Part shown: one piece after another, positions 45,585 to 64,000 of the stretch | Layout of the letters: the number at the start of each line of letters is the position of its first letter | How positions within the stretch are numbered: position 1 is the stretch's first letter | NCBI GenBank assembly: GCA_039096225.1 | Contig: JBBPEB010000013.1 | Coordinates: 151,501 to 215,500 of the forward strand | Length of the DNA: 64,000 nt | Direction: 5' to 3' | Source: Blastocystis sp. Blastoise | Taxonomy: Eukaryota > Sar > Bigyra > Opalinata > Blastocystidae | The notes under the pieces: generated by a model | Told to the model about the DNA's origin: nothing | The model's input: only the letters and a program-made list of their open reading frames with translations | Databases searched by the model: none | Program-made: the position numbers and the translations under genes

Positions 45585-47342
45585 TTTCAAATAGGTAGTA
45601 ACTCAATAAAGTATATTATTATAAAATATAAAAGTTCTAGGAAAGAAACAAATATTATTCAATCAAGAATACTAAATTTAACAATTGATGAAAACAAACA
45701 GAATTTTTCTAGCCATTTTTTTCTTTTCAAAATGTCAGAAATATATCCCATAATATAACGTCACTAATCGTGGAAATTCGCTATTATTACCCAGCATTTC
45801 AACAGTCCTTTTTCAGACATTATGGTTTCATTTATCATAATATTCACGATTATTCCTGATCAAAAATAATCACCACGTTTCAGACATATCTGAAATATTT
45901 ATTAAATGTGATAACCGTATTTATGCCAGAAGTTCACGTATAAAACATAACATCTATAAACATATATATTTTTAGAATATAGATTATCTAATAATTGTGG
46001 TCTAACATCTAAAAATAAATAAAATAATAACATTCATAAAAATCTTGTTTTTCGTACTTATAATATTATTCATACTAAGATTTATATAAAAAATGAGATC
46101 TAATATTTGCAATGAGTTAGTTTCTATTTTTATTATATTCAAATTCACTGATGATTCTTTGAGGATTCAAAAATATTGTAGTTTTCTTATATATAATAAT
46201 AGTATAAATATGAATTTGTTTTTTTTTCATATTCTCTATGATTTTTTCTGGTTAAATAAGAAAGCGTTTGCATTTTTAAATAAATATCATGTTTCCGTTA
46301 TAAATGTTATATAAACAGAAACAGAATCTACAAACATAAATATTTTTTTCAGAGTATCAAACAAAACTCTTATTTAATACTAGTTATTCTTCAAAGTATT
46401 CATATCACTGTATTCGAAAGCAAACAATTTATTCAATAGTTGTATATCTTTAAAATAATTCATTCTATTTTTATGAAAAATGTCAATGATAATGTAGTTC
46501 ATACTTATTGATATTGAAAAATTCTATATAATTTGTCTTTAAAATAAAGGAACATTGCATTCAAATGATTGTAATTGAATTTTTCAATATTCAAATACAA
46601 AAACGAGTTCATTTTAGAATCATTTCATAGTTTTATTAGCAATATAATTAAATAGCGCTATCTACACAAATATATATGCAATTATAATCTAGTATACTAT
46701 TGATTCAATTTTCTATTGATCAATGAATACAAAAATAAGCATTAATTTCTTATAGAATTGTTCTTTTAGATTTGTATTTATAATAACTATTATGAATCAA
46801 TAATGATCAGCACAAATTATCATAATATAAGACTAATATCAGCACAAAAACAAAGAAAAACATAATTGGTTGTTTTTAGTGACTAGAAGGGAATATAAGA
46901 AGACATTCTTCTCTAACAGATATTGACTAATGAATAAATCATAAAAAACCAAATATCTATATCACTTCATGACCAATTAATAAAATCATCAGTTCAATTT
47001 ATATATAAAAATATTCTTGTTAAGTTTCATATCTCATCTATTTATAAAAAACAACATTTCTTGATCAATTATTATCGATTTGAACTTATTTAACAAAGAA
47101 AAAACAAAACAGTCAGAAAAATAATTATTGGTAATTTCTGTGTTAACCAGTGAATACTCTTTTTTATTCGGGAGAATACTTTATATGGAACGAATAGATC
47201 AAAATGAAAAAAACGTCTTCTGTGTTTTTATTTGGTTTATTATCCTCTTTTTTAAATATTATTTTCTATTGAGAACCATTAAAGTAATATTACTTAACTA
47301 CATTGTTTTTCTTATAATTTATATTTAGAATATTGTGGTATT
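45585..47342. other. Intergenic between divergent genes
   Basis: About 1.76 kb between the DRG1 and PUF start codons. A/T-rich, with only short chance ORFs (46093-46314, 47128-47328). No RNA gene recognised. Confidence 0.6.
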
Positions 47343-53350
<6,008 letters not shown>

Positions 53351-53840
53351 TATATTATATATGTATATATCTATTTTATACTATTATTTATACATATATA
53401 TATATTCATTATTTTTTATTGTTTATTATTCTATCTTTATATATTTACTTGTTCTCTATATATATATACACTTATATATATATTTGTTTCTATTTTTCTC
53501 TACATCTATTTATATAGTAATGTACTTCTAACATTTTATTATTAAATATAATTTTTTTATATTTTTATATAACTTTATGTATTTTCTTTTGATTTAACAT
53601 ATATATATACATTTATTTTTTTGTGTTACTATAGTTTTATATATAATTAGTTTTTAAAGAATATATATATATATATATATATATTTATATTGATAACTAT
53701 CTTTTCGATTTCTATTTTATTTTTTTATCGTTATATTATATTATATCTATAAATCTCTATTTCTTTATTTTAACTATATTTGAATATATCTTTTTTATAA
53801 TACATTTATTTACAAAATTTTTGAAACTATTCTTTAGTTT

Positions 53841-53899
<59 letters not shown>

Positions 53900-54763
53900 C
53901 ATTTAAATTTATTTTTAAAAATATCTATTCATCGCTGGTATTATTTATAATACAACTTCTATTTATATATCTATATATAATCTCTATCCGTCTCTTCTTC
54001 TAATCTCGAAAATATATTCTTATTTTTGTGTATATTTATAATTTCTTATTGAAATAATTTCTCTTTTTCTCTTTTTTTTTTTTTTGAAAAATAGTATTTT
54101 ATTCTCAATAAATTATCTTTATTTTTGTTTAAAAATTAAAATTTTTAGTATCTTTATATGTATAGATCTAAAAATTCTGTTTTATTATTCGCAGTGACTA
54201 TCAATCCTGCAATAATAATTCTCTTATTGTTATTCATGTGTTTTGTTATTCATTACTATTATTTATATAACAATAGTATTATTTATAGATGCTCATAGGC
54301 AATCAACTATTTTTCTACTCAAATGGTTCTGTACTTGAATGAATAGAAATTCATTTTATAATATCTCGTATTTTCTCATGTTTATGATGAATATTTCTAA
54401 AAAATTTATGGAAGTTTTTTTTTTAAATTCTTCTTTCTTATTAGGATAATATATAAACATATGATACTATTTATATACAACAACGAATTAATAACTGTAA
54501 CTATTACAATGTTATCTATTATTTATAGAATAGTGCTTTATAATACTATTTCTTGACAACAAAAATATATAGAGTTATTATGTTTATTATAAATAATAAA
54601 AATAAAGATTTGATAATTATTATACATTCAAAATTAGAAATTAAAAAAAGTATCATAAAAAAATAGAGTACAGTACAAAATGAAAAGAAAACAAAAAAAA
54701 AGAGTGTGTTTATAGTATACAATAGAATAGAGATAAGAATATATATATATATATATATATAGT
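53351..54763. other. Intergenic between convergent genes, no gene seen
   Basis: About 1.4 kb, very T-rich, with a (TA) run at 53843-53895. Spurious Ile/Tyr ORFs only. Confidence 0.6.
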
Positions 54764-56901
<2,138 letters not shown>

Positions 56902-58145
56902 CTTAAATAAGTGAGAGTAAACAGAAAAGAAAAGATTAATAAAACAAACAAATAATCTTGAAACGAGAAAAAAAAGTGTCCATAAAAATAATTTCCAAAT
57001 AATAGGGCGTCATCCATAAATAATCACAAAATTATTCGTTTTCATAAAAAAATAAGAAAAGACAGTTTATTGATTGGATCTATCTTGTTAATCTGAAGAT
57101 ATCTTATATAAAATTATAATTGTTTTTTCAAAAAAAGGCATATATAAGTATTTCATAAAACATTATATTACTAAATAATAAAAATTCAATTTAAGATAGT
57201 TTTGATGATGAATACATTCAAATGAGAACGCTGATTCGCCTTTTATTTTTACTTTTATAGTTTTAGAAGTGAATTGTGCATCGTTATTTTATGTGCTGAG
57301 AATAAATAAACATTGTTCCTGTTTCTTTTCTTTAGTTATCACCAGTCATTTTGAATAAACTGAAAAAGAAAAATACGTTTTTTTTTATTCATTTTATGGT
57401 ATATGCATTTAATTGAAGAAATAAAGTATATGTTTATATAATTTATATGACATAATACGCATCAAAAAAGGCATTTTCTTTTTTAAGTTTTTTTTAAATT
57501 ATTTCAATATTAAAAGAGTATCATTCCTGATTACAAGCAGACTGAAGCTTTTTAAAATCATATTAAAAGTTGTATACTAATATTTGTTTTACAAAAATTA
57601 AATAATATGTTTGCTTTCCTTTAATATAAGCATTGATAAATCTATTTCTACGTCAATGAGATGTCTGTGTTTGCATAATCATTAAAATATATATATGAAA
57701 TGATAAAACAAAATTGAAATGTATTTGAAATCGTTATCAAAATGATTTTTTAACAATACGGAATCGCTGAATATAATTAAAGCATTTCAATTATTCAATT
57801 TTTCTGATTTCAGAATATGTTTTGAAACACTCAAATGATCGAGCCATGGTTATTCTATGAAAATTATCTTTTTAACTTTCGTACTCTAATGAGTCACTCT
57901 CATGATCTACGTTCATAATAAAGGAATCCAAGTTCAGGAAAAGGATCGAAATAAGAATAAAAAGAATGAAAATTTTTAAAAAATCAATAATGAGAAGGAT
58001 TATTCTAATGGGAATCGCATCCAAATCAATTTTCTTGATAATATATTTTACTATCTTGTTTCTTACGAAACGTTAATTAGTGACTACATCTTTATAGAGG
58101 GATTAAATAGACTCAGCATATTAAGATTATTACATTAAGAATCCA
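56902..58145. other. Intergenic between divergent genes, no gene seen
   Basis: About 1.24 kb between the PFKFB and TBC start codons. Less repetitive than introns, but no coding or RNA signal recognised. Confidence 0.6.
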
Positions 58146-60847
<2,702 letters not shown>

Positions 60848-61788
60848 TGTGTTTATTCAAAGTAAAGTATAACTGTAATATTCTATTATATAATATATGT
60901 ATTTATATTTTATATTATTTTTTACATTTTTTTTATTATATTTTTTATATTTTATATTATTATTTTATATTTTCATATATTTTATATTTTCATATATTTT
61001 ATATTTTAAATTATTTTTTTTTTTTTTAATTTTATTATCATTTTATATATACTATATCATGCTGTATATTTGAATTGGTTGCAGTCACAATTTATAAACA
61101 GTCATATAGGCTAGTATTATTATATAGTGTCATATTTTTGACTTTTCCTTTTTTGATTTTATAAATAAATTGTATTTATTATCCTCTTTTTCTTTTTGTT
61201 TTTTTTTTTTTTTTGATTTTTGTTTTATTGATGTTTTTATATTTATATTTGTATAAATATTTTTCTCTTTTTATATAACCATAAATTTCAATTCTTTTTT
61301 CTATCTATCCTGTTTTCTTTTATTTCTTTCATCATGTAAATTAAATTATATGATTTTTTGTGTGTATTATACTCAAGTATCGTAAATTATGTTTCATTTA
61401 TTAGTTTTTCTTATTCAAAATGATCCAGCTCAATTCAATATGCATATCATGTCCCTTTTATAATCCAGAAAATATATTTTTGTCCATATTATATATAATA
61501 AATACGTTTAAAAACAATATAAAAGACAATAGAATCAACTACCTACCCAACAAATTCATTCCTTTACATTAGAACACAGTTTATCTATTTTATGGGAAAA
61601 AACAAGAATATTTTTATTTATTACTAAGTCTATAAAAACCTAATTCAAGAAAATCAGCTGACTGGATAATCATGAGTTATAGCCAATCAAATGACTATAG
61701 ACACTAATTTATCCAATACAATAATACTTGTTTTAACCATAAAAAAATATTCTTTTTCGATTCCATTTTTTTTTTATTATATAAAAAG
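60848..61788. other. Intergenic, no gene seen
   Basis: About 940 bp: T-rich 3' flank of the TBC gene, then the less biased 5' region of MetAP2. No feature recognised. Confidence 0.6.
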
Positions 61789-63762
<1,974 letters not shown>

Positions 63763-64000
63763 GCAATCTCTTTATTTCTTTATTATATTCATATATATAT
63801 ATATATATATAAATATAATTCTTTTTATCTGTTTATTTCAATCTTTGATGTTCACTATTTTATTTGCGTGGTTTTATGAATATATAAGTAAATATATCTT
63901 TTTTTTTAACATTTAAAAAGGGAATATTAAATTATTATTATTATTTGTATTGTTATTATATATATATATAATTTATACGATAAAAAAAAAAATTAAAAAT
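63763..64000. other. 3' flank of MetAP2, no gene seen
   Basis: T-rich then A-rich end of the window with (TA) runs at 63792-63810 and 63957-63970. Confidence 0.6.

Noticed and set aside
46093-46314. 73-codon plus-strand ORF in the DRG1-PUF intergenic region
   Set aside because: A/T-rich chance frame without signal peptide, domain or splice context.

Overview
This window is nuclear DNA from an extremely A+T-rich eukaryote (about one-fifth G+C by eye, not counted). Genes are cut into many short exons. Introns nearly all start GTATAT, end TATAG and are full of (TA)n, (AAT)n or tandem repeats. The standard genetic code fits: TAA or TAG sits at the expected C-terminus of well-conserved proteins (MetAP2, DRG1, SEM1, Lon). 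An NDUFA8-like complex I subunit and a mitochondrial Lon indicate a conventional mitochondrion. A subfamily-III CHD remodeler, a BTB/TLDc protein, long Asn-rich tracts and an EGF-type membrane protein would fit an amoebozoan or another intron-rich protist. I cannot fix the lineage from the sequence alone.

Layout, left to right. 1-5.2 kb (-): chromodomain helicase (CHD6-9-like), running off the left edge. 6.6-11.2 kb (-): large type I surface protein with alternating Cys modules and putative-Ig repeats. 11.9-13.2 kb (-): SPRY protein like Ash2/Bre2 (COMPASS). 13.9-18.2 kb (-): ankyrin-repeat plus ZZ-finger protein. 18.7-19.7 kb (-): eIF1A, head to head with 19.9-21.8 kb (+): Peter Pan/Ssf1 ribosome-biogenesis protein. 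22.5-27.3 kb (-): mitochondrial Lon, head to head with 27.5 kb (+): SEM1/DSS1. 28.4-30.6 kb (-): BTB-coiled-coil-TLDc protein. 31.2-35.1 kb (-): cyclin H-like. 35.6-36.0 kb (-): CHCH/NDUFA8-like. 36-38 kb: gene-poor, with two tRNA-like remnants. 38-41.7 kb (+): helical-repeat gene that looks broken. 42.7-43.4 kb (+): EGF membrane protein. 43.9-45.6 kb (-): DRG1 GTPase. 47.3-53.4 kb (+): RING-like plus Asn-rich plus Pumilio protein. 54.8-56.9 kb (-): PFKFB with an altered phosphatase site. 58.1-60.8 kb (+): TBC RabGAP. 61.8-63.8 kb (+): methionine aminopeptidase 2.

The genes do not form a pathway; this is an ordinary chromosomal neighbourhood of housekeeping genes. Several concern transcription and chromatin (CHD, Ash2, cyclin H) or translation and protein maturation (eIF1A, PPAN, DRG1, MetAP2, SEM1, Lon, PUF). 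The points most worth a second look are these: (i) eIF1A and the 38-41.7 kb gene, whose frames cannot be closed with GT-AG splicing; (ii) a possible 20-nt intron in cyclin H; (iii) a PFKFB that has lost key bisphosphatase residues; (iv) a PUF protein joined to a Cys/His zinc-finger-like module; (v) two related tRNA-like islands; and (vi) a GC-rich 13-mer shared by two intergenic sites. Exon borders quoted as 'about' were placed by eye from ORF ends and GTAT/TATAG sites. No previously undescribed multi-gene system was evident.
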